Assembly: GCF_000471905.2 (NCBI RefSeq)
Contig: NW_006498233.1
Coordinates: 3,214,112 to 3,278,111 of the forward strand
Source: Amborella trichopoda
Taxonomy: Eukaryota; Streptophyta; Magnoliopsida; Amborellales; Amborellaceae
Length of the DNA: 64,000 nt
Reading direction: 5' to 3'
Positions 38,444 through 51,190 of this stretch are shown piece after piece. The notes under the pieces are model-generated. The model was not told the origin of the DNA, searched no databases, and saw only the letters and a list, made by a program, of their open reading frames with translations. Every line of letters starts with the position of its first letter. Position 1 is the first letter of the stretch. The position numbers and the translations under genes are program-made.

Positions 38444-41400
38444 ATGGAAGATATTGTGAATATGAACCCTGAACCTAAAACTATTATCCATGAAAAAGAG
38501 CCCAATACTAGTGATAAATTAACTACTATCTTTTTTAACGAACTAAATTATTTAAGTTGGTCAAAAGCTGTCTTGCTCTCTTTGAACGGACAATCCAAGT
38601 TAGGACTCATCAATGGAAAGAAAATAGCCCTTGCTATTGATGATCCCCTATATGAAGATTGGCAATTCAATGACCACAAGGTCATGTCTTGGATTTTAAA
38701 TTCCATGGAACCAAAGACGACCGAGATCTTTACTTCGGCAGATATTGCCAAAGAACTGTGGAACTCGGAAAAAGAAGTTTATGGAAAAAATAACAATCTC
38801 TATCGTGTTTATGAGTTAAAGCAAGAAATTTCTAAAATCAAACAAAGAGATAAAACTATTACTGAATATCTTGCTCTATTCAAAACATTATGAGATAAAT
38901 TAATTTCTTATTCACCCGTAACAATTGATCTGAAGACCATTCAAAAGCGTGTTGAACAAGACAAAATTTTTTCATTCCTTGCTGGTTTGAAACCTGAGTA
39001 TGAGAATATTAGAAGTCAGTTTTGATGACCACTGAACTCCCAACTTTTACAAATGTTTGTTCTATTATTCATTGGGAAGAAACCCAAAAAAAGGTTATGA
39101 ATGTTGAAATAAAGTCTGAATATGAAATAAGTGAAAAATATGTATTTGTTGCTGCTAAGGAGAATACTGAGAAGAAAAATGATAATATGTTTGAAAAAAG
39201 AGGTTATGGTGGAGTTAGGGGTCGTGGGAATAGATCACATATATGTTGTGATCCTTGTAAAGGAAGTAGTCATCTGGTTGATAGATGTTGGGAAAAGCAC
39301 CCTCACCTAAGACGCAATATAAATCGAATGAGTGAGCCTTTATTAGCTCAAACTATCGATACTCAGATTTCTATGGATAAACTAACTCAATTCTTTCAAC
39401 ATTTTACAAAAAATGGCTATTCTTCCACACAAGATCTTCCGCGTGAGTCAGGTAATTGTTATGCTCTCCAATCCCCTTTTCCCTCTAATAATGTATTGAT
39501 TCAAGGGCTACAGATCATATGACTGGAAATAAGAATTATTTGTCTGCTTATCAAGATGTGTTTGATAAAGTCCATGTATTTAATTGCAAATGGTTCACTC
39601 ATCCGTGTTAAAGGGATAGGTAGAACTAATTTTTTTTCAAAAAATACCAATTATGATGTTCTTTTTATGCACCCATTCCCTTCAAACATTCTTTCTGTCA
39701 GTAAACTAACTCAAAGCTTGAACTACGATGTTATTTTTTCTTCTTCTACTATTTCCTTTCAGGATCGGGTCACTGGGAAGATGATTGGTGAAGTGAAATT
39801 GTCTCTAGGACTTTATTATATTGATCAGAAGAATAAAGTCTTGGTTGCCAATAATGAATACTTGAGCAAGATTTGGAATTCTAGACTTCGTTATCCTGCC
39901 AATAAATCTTTATTTTATTTAAAACCTGAATTATCCAATTGTGATGTGTGTCATTTGTCAAAGCAGCCAAGACTTCCCTTTTAGCCTTCAGGAAATAAGG
40001 CTGAAATTTTTTTTGACTTGATTCATTCTGATGTGTGGGGGCCTGCTCCGATTGAGTCTTATAATGAACTGACATATTTTCTGCTTTTCATTGATGATTT
40101 CTCTAGGATGACCTTGATATATTTGCTTAAATTCAAGAGTGAAGTATTTTGAAAAATCTAAGGTATTTTCAAATCTAGTTAAAACCCAATATATTGCCAA
40201 GTTCAAAATTCTACATTCGGATAACGGATCCGAATATATAAATAATATTTTTTCTTAATATCTAGCGGATCTAGACATTATACATCAGACATCTTGTGTC
40301 TCTACTCCCCAACAGAATAGGGTGTCTGAAAGGACAAATAAATACTTGCTTAAAGTTACTCGATCTATTATGTTCGAAAAAATGTCCCTAAATTTTTTTA
40401 GTTTGAAGATATTCTTACTACATGTTATTTGATTAATAGGCTACCAAGCAAGGTATTTGGGAATAAGTCTCTAATTGAATTTCTGAAGGGAAAGAAAAAT
40501 GATATATCTCATTTACGTATATTTAGATGTGTTTGCTTTGTTCACAATAATTCTCAAGGAAGAGATAAATAGGATCCTCGGGCTTTTAAATGCATTTTTA
40601 TGGGCCACTTTTCAATAAAAAAGGGATATAAATGTTATGACTTCAAAAATAAGAAATTTTATATTTCTCGGGATCTAACATTAAATGAAAATGATTCATT
40701 TTTCCAAAATTTCAAATCAAGCAATTTTGATAAAGGGAATTAGGGTGAGTGTTCAGGAATGTTTCCTATAATAAATGGTAGAAACACACAAATCATCCAA
40801 AAAGATCAGAAAGAACACTAAAATAATGTTGAAAGGGATCTTGTTAAAAAACATGGAGAATCAGGTGATCATGAACAAGAAGAACTCGTGGTCCTATCTC
40901 ATGATGCTAACTCTCCTAATTTTCCATCCTTACGCATGTCTGATAGTGTTTTTCGTCATCCTTCACATTTGAAAGACTTTTTTACTTATCATGTTGGTTC
41001 ATATCCCATTCAAAACTATTTATCTTATTACAATGTGTCCCAATTATATTATGCTTTTCTTTCATACATTTATGAAAAAGTTGAGCCCGCATCTTTTCAT
41101 GACGCTCGTTTTCAACCTGTGTGGAGGAGAGCCATGAAAGAAGAATTACTTGCTTTGGACAAAAATCACATGTGGGATATTGTCCAATTGCCAGTTGGAA
41201 AAAATCATGTTGGATGTAAGTGGAACTACAAGATCAAGTATAATAGTGATGCGTCAATTGAACGATACAAAGCAAGGTTGGTTGCCAAAGGATTCACTCA
41301 AACCTATGGGATTGACTCTAAGGAGACTTTTGCTAATGGGAACCGTTCGAATCATTATATCTGTTGTCGTTAACCATGGTTAGAATCTTTAACAAATGGA

Positions 41401-42530
41401 TGTTAAAAATGCTTTCCTACATGGAGATCTAGAAGAAGATATCTACATAAATCTTCCTCTAGGACATCCCATGGAAGGAAAGCCTAGAATTGTATGCAAA
41501 TTAAAAAGGACTTTATATGGATTAAAACAATCTCCCCGGGCTTGGTACGCTAAGTTGAGTGATGCTCTATTTAAAGTATGATTTAAGAGAAGCTCCGTTG
41601 ACTCCTCCATGTTTGTAAAGAGAAATTTGAAGGGAGTTATTATTGTGTTGATTTATGTTAATGTCATTGTTATCACGAGAAATGATGAATAAGGGATTTC
41701 GAACTTAAATGCTTACTTTCACAAAAAAATTGATATTAAGGATCTAGGAAAATTGAAATATTTCCAAGGGATGGAAGTTGCCTATTCTAAAAAAAGAAAA
41801 TTTTTGATTCAACGAAAGTATGCCTTGGACTTATTAAAAGCAACTGGAAACTTAGGAGTGAAACTAATTGAAACTTCCTTCGAGATAAACAGTTAGATTT
41901 ATTCATCTGATGGAGAATCCCTTGAGGATATTGGAAGATATCAAAGATTGGTAGACATATTAATATATATGACTATAACTAGTCCTGATATATGTCATGA
42001 TGTAGGAGTTGTCAGCCAGTATATGCATACTCCTAGAACAAATTACCTTGAAGTCGTTGAAAGAATTCTAAGATATTTAAATGGTTCTTCAGGAAAAGGA
42101 ATTTTGATGAAAGATAATTCACATGTCAATATTATGGGCTATACTGACGCAAATTGGGCTGGAAATCAAAATGATAGAAGGTCTACAAAAGAATACTGTA
42201 TGATGGTAGGAGACAATCTTGTTACTTAGAAAAGTAAAAAGCAGTCTGTGGTTGCCAGATCAAGTGCAGAATCTGAATATCGAGTTATAACATCTAGAAC
42301 TAGTGAAAATATCTGGATAAAGTCTCTTCTCCAAGACATGGGATTTCAAACTAAAGAACCAATTGAAATGTTTTGTGATAATTATTCTGCTATTTATATT
42401 GCTACTAATCTTGTATTTCATGAGAGAACCAAACACATTGAAGTCGATTGCCATTTTTGTACGCGAAAAGGTTTAAGATAAAATAATTAGCACCCCTTAT
42501 ATTCGAAGTAAAGACCAGCTTGCCGACATA
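38444..42530 (+). pseudogene. Copia gag-pol, decayed
   Basis: Gag starts at 38444 (MEDIVNMNPE; LNYLSWSKAVLLSLNG; WILNSMEP) and hits a stop at 38891-38893, with the frame changing near 39022. The zinc knuckle CDPCKGSSHLVDRC is at about 39250-39291. The protease motif at 39498-39509 reads DSRA, an altered active site. Integrase pieces follow: C-x2-C-like CDVCHLSKQ (about 39938), DLIHSDVWGP (about 40016), LHSDNGSEY (about 40212) and PQQNRVSERTNKYLL (about 40309). RT begins near WRRAMKEELLALDKN (about 41124); at 41654-41665 the catalytic tetrad reads YVNV, so both aspartates are lost. RNase H keeps YTDANWAG (about 42140), SSAESEYR (about 42262) and ERTKHIEVDCHF (about 42424). At least eight stops or shifts separate these blocks. 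It cannot encode active enzymes. Confidence 0.95.
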
Positions 42531-42618
42531 TTTACAAAGGCAGTATGAAAATCAAGGTTCTAACAAATTCTTTCCAAGTTGGGCTCTATTGATATCTTTG
42601 CACCAACTTGAGGGAGAG

Positions 42619-42856
42619 TGTTGAAAATGTGTTGCCACCTCGTCGCCACCACATTGCCAGTCTGTCCTACCGTGGTTTTCTTGTTGGTTGTTTTTTATTT
42701 TTGGGAGGTTAACATATATCATGAGATATGATAGATTTTTATGGGACTATGTATTTTTTCCATGACAGAATAAATGATACAATGCTCACCGTGGACGTAG
42801 GCCATTGTCGTAAATCTTGTCTCTTTCTGTGCATGTGATTTTCTATTTTTGCAATA
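42619..42856 (+). repeat. 3' LTR of the copia element
   Basis: It begins TGTTGAAAATGTG directly after the purine tract and ends TTTGCAATA before the ACCTA duplication. Relative to the 5' LTR it is shorter by about 45 bp, with one main deletion after 'tagatttttatgggac' plus scattered substitutions, indicating an old insertion. Confidence 0.9.
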
Positions 42857-42861
42857 ACCTA

Positions 42862-43330
42862 TTTATTAATCTTAGTAAAAAGAATTTCCATAATAAACAC
42901 TATATATATTAAAAAAGAAAGTAATGTCTCGAGATTCAATAGAAGCTTCCCAAATTTTGAAGGATTAAATTTACGTGTTATGATATTTCCCATTTTAAAG
43001 CTGAAGAACGTAAAAACCATGTAGGTCTTTTGTCTGGTGGAGTTGTGATCATGCAGGAGCACGCAACACGGGCTGGATTGCATTTCCACATATGCGGCTT
43101 TGAAAGTGTGAAGCATCCATCTTTAAGATGGATGCACGTAGGTGTTCCATTTAAAAATAATGGAAACTAACTGTCTAAATGTTTATTATTATTTTTAATT
43201 TTTAAAATTTATTTATTTTTTTAAGTCTTAAAATCAACCTTAAAAATAGATTTAATAAGAGGCCAACATTTCTCCATATGCGGGCTTGGTCGCATAGAAA
43301 CCGGGTTACGGACTGGATTTTCGGTCCTCA
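42862..43330. other. Upstream region of the DUF3820 gene
   Basis: AT-rich sequence with a short palindrome, 'catccatctttaagatggat', at 43110-43130. From 43330 the sequence becomes GC- and CT-richer ('cggtctcccctttcctccct'), typical of a plant core promoter and 5' UTR. No TATA box is compelling at a suitable distance. Confidence 0.4.
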
Positions 43331-43424
43331 GAATCAGACAGTGCGCCAATGCGGTCTCCCCTTTCCTCCCTGGTCGGAGAGATTCTGATTCCATTCTTCA
43401 TTGCAAATATAGAGCAGGTCGACG

Positions 43425-44456
43425 ATGTCACTGCATTATCCTCCTTTCTCTCTCTCTTCTTCTTCTCCTTATCTTCCTCCCAACCTGTTTCTCATATCTC
43501 CATCCTCAATCACAACTACTTCTTCACCCTCCATTAGAGTTTCACTCTCATCACCATCACCATCACCATCTTCTTCTTCGTCCTCTTTCAAACCCAAACC
43601 ACCCCATTTAAGGTCCAAGAAATGTATTCTCTCTCCTTCCCCCTCTTCTTCAATGGCTGCAAGGGACATGGTCATAGACTTCGGAAAATACAAGGGGACG
43701 ATGCTGGGTACCCTCCCTTCGAAGTACTTGCGGTGGCTCTGCAAAAATTTAAGGGCTGGGGACTATTTGGAGTGGGCAAAGAGAGCAGATGAGGTCCTTG
43801 AAGACCCTGTTTATTTAGATCGAATTGAATGGGAGCAAGCTGATGCTCTCCTTACTGGTAATAGCAACATTCGTGTTGAATATCCAATCTCTCATCGCTT
43901 GCTTGAGCTTAGCCAGAGGTTTGAGTGGGACAATGATAATGCAGATGGTTGGAAACGGATTGATTTTTCTCTCTTGGGCACCTCAAAGGGGGCGAGAATC
44001 CCTCGAATTAGGGATCGAAAGGGCTTTTCTTCCCATAATACAATGTTACGGAGACAGAGCAATGTGGGTTCTGCTCAAATGATGGATAGAGAGGTTTTTC
44101 CTTTGAAGAACAATTTGGGATCTGCTCATATGAGAGATGGAGAGGTTTTCTCTTCTAAGAGAGATGAGGGTTTTACACAAACTAGAAATATAGAGGTTTT
44201 CTCTTCTAAAAAAAATAAGGGTTCTTCTCATATTGGGTCTAGGGTACCTCATGGAGCAGATGGTGAAGAGAGTGGTCTTCGTGAGGAGCTATTGAGGCGG
44301 AGGCGTGAAGGTAGGAGAGGGAGGCAGAGGTTCAGGAATGAAGAGCTCAGAGCCAGTGGGGATGGACTGGAAGAGAAGTCGGCTTTGGGTGGTGTATTTA
44401 ATCCTTTTCCTGGACGTGAGTCTCTTCTTATGAAGATGAATATTATTCCACCATGA
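43425..44456 (+). CDS. DUF3820-domain protein with putative plastid transit peptide
   Basis: Single-exon gene of 343 codons. Residues 1-76 are very rich in Ser/Pro/Thr with few acidic residues, like a chloroplast transit peptide; a second Met at 77 (MAARDM) could start a shorter form. Residues 82-140 (IDFGKYKGTMLGTLPSKYLR, WLCKNL, LEWAKRADEVLEDP) form a DUF3820/QSregVF_b-like domain, a small fold defined in bacteria by FGKYKG...LP..YL.W and of unknown biochemical role. Residues 209-276 hold four imperfect 17-residue repeats (RRQSNVGSAQMMDREVF, PLKNNLGSAHMRDGEVF and so on). Residues 285-305 are strongly basic (REELLRRRREGRRGR), and the C-terminus is FNPFPGRESLLMKMNIIPP. The first ATG is chosen because it follows a CT-rich leader and supplies the leader peptide. 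Intact frame; likely functional. Confidence 0.85.
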   Translation: MSLHYPPFSLSSSSPYLPPNLFLISPSSITTTSSPSIRVSLSSPSPSPSSSSSSFKPKPPHLRSKKCILSPSPSSSMAARDMVIDFGKYKGTMLGTLPSKYLRWLCKNLRAGDYLEWAKRADEVLEDPVYLDRIEWEQADALLTGNSNIRVEYPISHRLLELSQRFEWDNDNADGWKRIDFSLLGTSKGARIPRIRDRKGFSSHNTMLRRQSNVGSAQMMDREVFPLKNNLGSAHMRDGEVFSSKRDEGFTQTRNIEVFSSKKNKGSSHIGSRVPHGADGEESGLREELLRRRREGRRGRQRFRNEELRASGDGLEEKSALGGVFNPFPGRESLLMKMNIIPP

Positions 44457-44459
44457 GAG

Positions 44460-45870
44460 TAACGCTTTTACTGGTTGGGCTTCTTTATTATGCATTATTG
44501 GAACTGGTACTTATATAGTTTTGTAAGTTTTATTGATGGGTAGAAGTTGAGGACTCTCTCTGTAACCAGAGGTTCTATCCCACCCTAATGAATGCCTCTA
44601 GAGGTTTAAAAGTTGATTGCTTGTGATTGTAGCAGGTATAATCGTCAGCCATATTAATCTTTGACCCTCCTGAGCTTTTTCATTGAACAAACATATTGAA
44701 CTTGCGGAAGTCAGAACATTTTATTAGAAAGATGAGAATCATGCATAACTTCTGTACAGCAGAGCATCACATGGGTTTGTGGTTATAAATCTTAAGCTTC
44801 TAGGATTAAAAGAGCTTGTATAATAATATATTGCTGTGTTCATTTGAATCGGGATAACTGTGGACATGATGGAACATAAGCTCTAACAAAGAACCTTATA
44901 CTTTTTCTGAACCTTATACTTTTTCCAACCGAATGAACGGAATTTTGTCCTTGAATCCAAGGGCCAGATCCAGAGCTTGAAACAGTTGATCCCGATCTGA
45001 TCTCATCTGGTGGGACTTTCCATTGCCTTCCTCAAGAAAGAAAGGGTACCCCTCCTCCCATCTTGCCGTCAGAGGAAGAGCACTCCCCGGAATAAACAGG
45101 TATTGGACCTGAGGGAGGGCTTTCTCATTTGAATCCTAAGGGAAAATGTTTACAAGTAGAATAATAAGTATAAAATTGAAACAAAACCAAAGGCAATATA
45201 GAAAGTCCAAAAAAGCTAAAAAAAGTAGACAAAACATGGATTTAGAAAACTTGGTTTATAATTGGAGATATTTTAGAAAATTCCAAAAAACTGAGAAAAT
45301 ATAAAAATTGGGCATATGACAAGAAAAACTCATAAATCATTTCAAAAAATCCAAATTAAATACATAGTTATACATTGATTTCATATTTTATATTTTTTTT
45401 GCTATTTTAAAAAATTTACAGGTGGCCCCAGTTGAACCTGAGTACTTGGCTTTAGCAAGGAGCCAAATAACTTGGCCGTGGCTGAGTGGACTCGACCAAG
45501 TTTTCAATCATTGATGCATATCTACTTGATTTGATGAAAATACTCTTTGCTAAGTAAAATAAGATAAACAGGCCATCTCATATCCTTGTGCTTTCTACAC
45601 TTCCCAATAAATGTTAAAGCAGGTACTTAAAAATTGAGGTGTATATGTGCCTTGTAAGTCATGTCATGCCATTCCTAGACAGAGATCTGAAGTTATTTTA
45701 GATGGTAGTTTCTGAGTAAAACTTTTACTATAGGAAAGAAGTTTTTTCAAGTCATGTTCCCAAGTTATAGTTGAAGTCTTGCCGTATTTGTAGTCCATCT
45801 GAGCAATCCCTGTACTTGTTAATGGATTTCAAGATGTATAATAGTATATAGTTCTTGAGGTTGTCTTTCT
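44460..45870. other. 3' flank of the DUF3820 gene; no further gene seen
   Basis: The first few hundred bases are T-rich and read like a plant 3' UTR, with 'aataat'-type words near 44820. Beyond that no domain or repeat is recognisable. A GC-richer patch at 44980-45100 has only short frames. Confidence 0.5.
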
Positions 45871-45945
45871 TGTGCATTCACTAAGTGGCTAATGAGTTGG
45901 CCGACTCCCTTGCCAAGGAGGGTAGATATCACTTAAAACTTGGGA
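45870..45945 (+). mobile_element. Short LINE RNase H scrap
   Basis: Translation around 45885 gives MANELADSLAKEGR, matching the terminal motif (N-x-x-AD-x-LAKEG) of the RNase H domain in plant L1 LINEs and related sequences. No other part of the domain is legible, so this is a very small fragment or a chance match. Confidence 0.4.
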
Positions 45946-48900
45946 GATTTCATCCAATTATGACTGACCATAGGGGAGGTTCCATATCCCCTGAAAGTGT
46001 TGTTTATAGACTTTTAGCTTTTCTCTCCTCACTTTTGCATGCACTACGCATACTTCTGACATGCAATTAGAATTTGAGTTATCTTAATTTTAGGAAAAAA
46101 GAGAGGTTGAGGTGGTGTCTCGGTCCAATTGCTTGTATATTGTGGCTCACTGCAACTGCTACGTGTTACCCTCTTTTTGCATTTGTAGCTCACTGCAATT
46201 GCTATGTGTTAAGATCAGGAGTCCTGAAGGTTCTGTAGGTGTTTTGACAGTATCATAAGACTTCCTTAATGTCATTGCCTGCTATGGAGGTTCTCCGTCC
46301 CTGTTAAACCAATATGATGAACTATAATGTAGATATGACATTGCTTTTCCAGTTATTCTTTTGCCATCCAAGCAGGGAGCTGAGAAGGTGAGTGATACTA
46401 TTGTGGACTTTGTTGTTTTAAGGATTCTCTTCGGTCTTGATCAGTCCCTTAGCAACTTGTAATATGTATTAGATTGTTGACAATTTTCCACTTCGATGGG
46501 ATTTTGAGGTAATGAACAATATTTATGTTTGGGAAGTCAAAGATATTGCATTCCTCAATTATCCAAAACCATAGGCTATCATGAGGGTAGAGTACCTATT
46601 CTATCTTCTGTTAGCTTCCGACAATGACACGGTGTTTTGGAATGCTTGAGGCATATTTTTGGCAATTCTCAGTTATGTTCTTCTCTTACTCCATATGATG
46701 GATCGATTGATGCAGTGACTGCCATTTGCTTCATGTAGGAAATCTATGTTTAACATTTATTTGTGGATTATAGGAAATGGGTCATTTCTTTCATGGAGTT
46801 GGAAGAAATATCTGAAATATCATCCCAAGCCAAGGATTTTGACCATCTTGGGTTGTAAATATTTTACCAATAGTACCACAAAACTATTGTATCTGGTTTG
46901 GGCAAGACTTCAAAGTAGGTCAATGTGTTTAGAAGGCCAGGTATTTTCCCTCTCTTTTTGTCCCTACAATGTTAATTTTGTATCATGGCCCACATTAGGA
47001 ACATCTGTATTCAATCTTGAGAGATTTGAGAAGATAATGTTATTACAATTAAGGCAACGCTGACCTTCTTGCTGCATAGCATCATGTCTGTCTCCCTTTT
47101 GAAAACATCACCTTGTGCACGAATGAGTTGGGACTAGCACAGACTTACACCCATGTATCGTAAGCATGTTGATATCAAGGTTTGTGGCTTCACACTGGGA
47201 TGATTGGGTTGGTCCATAATGGTTATTCTCCTGATTTCTTTGGTGGAAAAAAAGTGATTTTAAGGATTTTCATGTTGACTGGGAATGGCATATTGAAGGA
47301 ACCGACGATTTGGATTTGGAGATCAAGGTATTGTTGTTACATTTTCTAGGGGTGTATCTTATTTAAAAGTTGTTGATGATTTGGTTAGTGTGCCGTTTAC
47401 AGCTGATAATAGAAGTTGGTGTTTGAGTATGTGGTGCAGTTAAGACCTTGCATTGTCTAAGACTCTGGGTGGAGAATTGTTTAATTGATGGTGGCTGCTA
47501 CTCTAAAGGAGGAGATTTGGATGAGGGTGATATGGAAGAAAATATGGAACTTCTGAGGTTTCCATAAAATGTCTATTTGAAGAACAGTGAAAAAACAAAG
47601 TGGTGGCAGATAAAGGGGAGCTTGTGTAGAAAGCCTTAGGAAGGCTCTAGCTTTGTAAGCATGTCTATCCATGTTTAATACAATTTTAAAAAGGGAAATA
47701 TCTCCATGCACCAAAATACTATTTTGGTGTACCATTTCCCATCAGACTTTAAAAACTTTATGGCGGCATAGGTTTTTTTAATAATAAAACTGTGATAGGC
47801 TTGCCATCCGTTGATTATAAAAATAAAATTCATGAGGCTTGTGTTCTAGAAAGATATAGTCGGAGAATGTTTCCTATTAGGAAGCATGGAGGGCAAAAGC
47901 ACCATTGGTGCTCGTTCATATAAATACACAATGCAATCCCCAACTCTTAGCCAAGACAATATTCTCTTTATAAATGATTTGTCAATAATGTCATGTGTTT
48001 ATTTTATCAAAGAAAAATCAAAAGCCTTTTATATTTTCAGGTAATTGTGAACTCCTGTTTGAGTGTCAAAACCATCTGGAAATAAAAAATTCATGCCATG
48101 ATAGAGGTGCAAAGTTTACTTCTCATTAATTTAAAAAAATTTAGGAAAAAGTTGGTGTTCATAGGCAAGCTACTACATATAGTACACCACAAAATAGAGT
48201 TACAAAGTGTAAAAATAAGGCAATAGTTGAAAGGACAAGAATTAAATGCTTAACGAGAAAACTCTCCCTAGTATTTTATTATGTTAAGGTAATTTTTACT
48301 GCAATTTATTTGCTTACATAGAAGTACAACAAAATCTGAATTGAATGCCTTTAGAAACCAGGAGTAGGATAAAACCACTAATTAGTGAATTTAATTTTTT
48401 TGTTGCATTTGTTATACTCGTGTTCCAGTAGAAAGAAAAAGAAAGTGAAAAATGTACTTTTCAAGGTTACAGTAATGAATAAAAATGAACATTGATTATA
48501 TATTCTAAAAACTAAGAAATTGAGGGTAGATGCGTGATTTTTAATGAAAATGATGCTTGGACTTGAAATAAAATGCAAAGGATATAGCCAAAAGGCAGTG
48601 CAGGAACAAACAATTGTACTTCATAAAGAACAACGGAATGCTCTTACATATTGGAAGAAAAAGAGGAGACATTATCTCCAAGGATACGTTTAACTACATC
48701 ATCAACTATTACATTGAATTCATCATGCATCAAGCCTCTCCAAGATAGAACAATTGAAAAACAATATGAACATCACAAATTCACCTTTAACCAAAGAACT
48801 ATGTGTTGATGGTATAAGACCAATGGGCTAGAAATGCAATCTTTTAAAAAAATTTCTATTGTATAAAAACTCAAGGGTTTAAATGCATGAATATCTCAAT

Positions 48901-48990
48901 ACAGAACCATAATATATATATTCCAGCCTACAAATATGGTTTATACACATTTGAATAATAAAATTCAATCCTAATACGTCCCTTACAAAT
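45946..48990. other. No recognisable gene
   Basis: This 3-kb stretch has short ORFs, the longest being 46746-47063 (105 aa, MFNIYLWIIG start), with no known motif. A duplicated phrase ('gtggctcactgcaactgcta' and 'tagctcactgcaattgctat') occurs at 46142 and 46186. It probably contains old transposon DNA beyond recognition. Confidence 0.5.
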
Positions 48991-49309
48991 CCCTTAACTC
49001 AAAAATTCAATTAAATTGAATACGATATTCAAATATTCATATTGTACATCTCTACAACNNNNNNNNNNNNNNNNNNNNNNNNNNNNNNNNNNNNNNNNNN
49101 NNNNNNNNNNNNNNNNNNNNNNNNNNNNNNNNNNNNNNNNNNNNNNNNNNNNNNNNNNNNNNNNNNNNNNNNNNNNNNNNNNNNNNNNNNNNNNNNNNNN
49201 NNNNNNNNNNNNNNNNNNNNNNNNNNNNNNNNNNNNNNNNNNNNNNNNNNNNNNNNNNNNNNNNNNNNNNNNNNNNNNNNNNNNNNNNNNNNNNNNNNNN
49301 NNNNNNNNN

Positions 49310-51190
49310 TCTACATCATATATCATAATATCTCATACACATCATACACTTGATCATAATAATTCAATAATATTTCAATTCGTACAAACAATAATGCATA
49401 ACATTAAAGCTCATACCAAAAGATTAAAAAATAATCTCAATATTCACACAACATACTCAATTTAACCAATCATGAATCTATTTAATAACTATAAATATAT
49501 CAAATTAACATGCAAACATACATTGGGAAACCATAGTTCGAACCCCTTGTGCCCGAGCCACGAAAGGGCCTTTGAGGACTTAACTTTGTCCTATTGTCTA
49601 AGATACAATGATAATAATAACTCAAGGAGATCAATCAAATAGGATGCAAATGATCACATTTATTTCACTTAATGGGGATAAAATCATGAGAGAGACATGT
49701 ATCAAAATAACCCTTCAAAGTTTGAGAGAGATACTACACAAAATAAGGAAGTTGTGGTGAAACTACACTATGTGGTTTATAAGCGACCACAAGAACTTTT
49801 CAACATTAAAAAAAGAACTCAATAGACTATTTTTATGCTCAAATATGATGAAATAAACCTCTCATTAGTTGTATATTCTCAGTAAAAATTTCAAAAAAAT
49901 AAGATCAAGAAATCAAGTTGAAACTACTCAAGATCATGGAGTAGTCAAACTAGTCTACACATATTATGTGTATGAACTATACTATTGCTTTGTGACTCTT
50001 CAAATGTCAAGTTTTCATGACCAAAAATGAAGAAAGCTACTGTAAATTAAGAATTACAGCAAGCTTTGATAATGGAAATGAGGTAGGAATTAAATATATG
50101 AGAAGAAAAATCAATACCTTAATATAGAAATAGTATGAGCTTGATTACATAAATGATGGACTACTCCATGGAAGGGTTTCAAATGAAAGCTCAAGGAAAA
50201 AGATAGTCTTATGGGTGACCATATTTTTGTCAAAGGCTCTCTCTCTCTCTCTCTCTGAAGTGAATACTCAAGTTAGGGTTATAATTGATCCCATAAATTA
50301 CTGTTATACTTAGATCATAAAAATGGATTTGATTTTGATCTTTGATGCCTTAGATTAATGGCACATAAGAGGCTATTATCCAAGCCACTCATCCATATCT
50401 TATTACCAAGATCAATAGATGAGCTTTTGATACCTTTGACTCCTTAAAACCTAGGTTTGTAGTCATTGTACCTTGAAGCCCTTAGTTCCATATTTTATTT
50501 CTCATTAAGTCCAAATTCATGTTTAGACTTATGCCCATAGTTTTTGAATAATTTGTGTGAGTAAATAAAATACAAGGACATGGGTATAAAGGCAATATGA
50601 GACATCCACACATGTGAATAAAATATCTTATGACATCATAAATAGGATTTTAACAACACTAAAGTTTCATATGGGTCAAGCCCATAAGGTGGTGCCACAT
50701 AAGATATACTCACATGCTACAAAATCATATATGGATAATAATATGAATTAAATTAATTCTCAAAATTTCATGACTTCACACATTCCAAAAATGACACATA
50801 TGAGCAAAAAACAAAATGTAACTTAAATCAAACTTAAGTCATAACAATATATAACACTTTAAATAGCACGATAACATGTTATAACATAATACCAACAAAG
50901 AGATTAATGACAAATAGGTCCCCACATAGATATGGTGTCAGCATGATGTCATCCACGAGTGGGGAGGTGGGGGTGTCACGTGGAATCCATATGGCCATTT
51001 GGGATGCATGTGACTCATTGTTTGGTATTTATGTCAAACAAATTTGAAAATCATATTTTATTGCTTAAAAAAAAACTGAAAAAATCTCTAAAAATCCGAA
51101 AAATTCTCTAAATAATTTCTCAATATTATTACACAATTTTTAATCAATATAAAATATTTTATCATCAATTTTAGATTAATATGGGCCAAA
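49310..51190. repeat. Probable LTR-retroelement noncoding sequence
   Basis: ORF-poor AT-rich sequence after the gap leads without a visible break into the 51190-51870 repeat. Sentinel words such as 'cgaaagggcctttgaggact' and 'agctactgtaaattaagaat' have the look of long plant LTRs, but I cannot pair two copies inside the window. A (CT)n tract lies at 50238-50256. Confidence 0.35.

Larger units (their letters stand above)
37605..42856 (+). mobile_element. Full-length, inactive Ty1/copia retrotransposon
   Basis: A 5.25-kb element bounded by LTRs 37605-37887 and 42619-42856 is flanked by a perfect 5-bp duplication, ACCTA (37600-37604 and 42857-42861). A primer-binding site (TGGTATCCGAG) starts at 37888, and a purine tract (ttgagggagag) precedes the 3' LTR at 42608. 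The internal order is Gag, protease, integrase, RT, RNase H, which is the copia order. The 3' LTR lacks about 45 bp present in the 5' LTR (around 37725-37770). Multiple stops and frameshifts disable it. Confidence 0.95.

Noticed and set aside
43469..43744. Minus-strand 91-codon ORF antisense to the DUF3820 gene
   Set aside because: It is the shadow of the Ser/Pro-rich leader on the opposite strand (Glu/Gly/Asp repeats) and has no independent support.
46746..47063. 105-codon ORF as a gene
   Set aside because: No motif, no splice context and no codon pattern; the surrounding sequence looks like decayed repeats.
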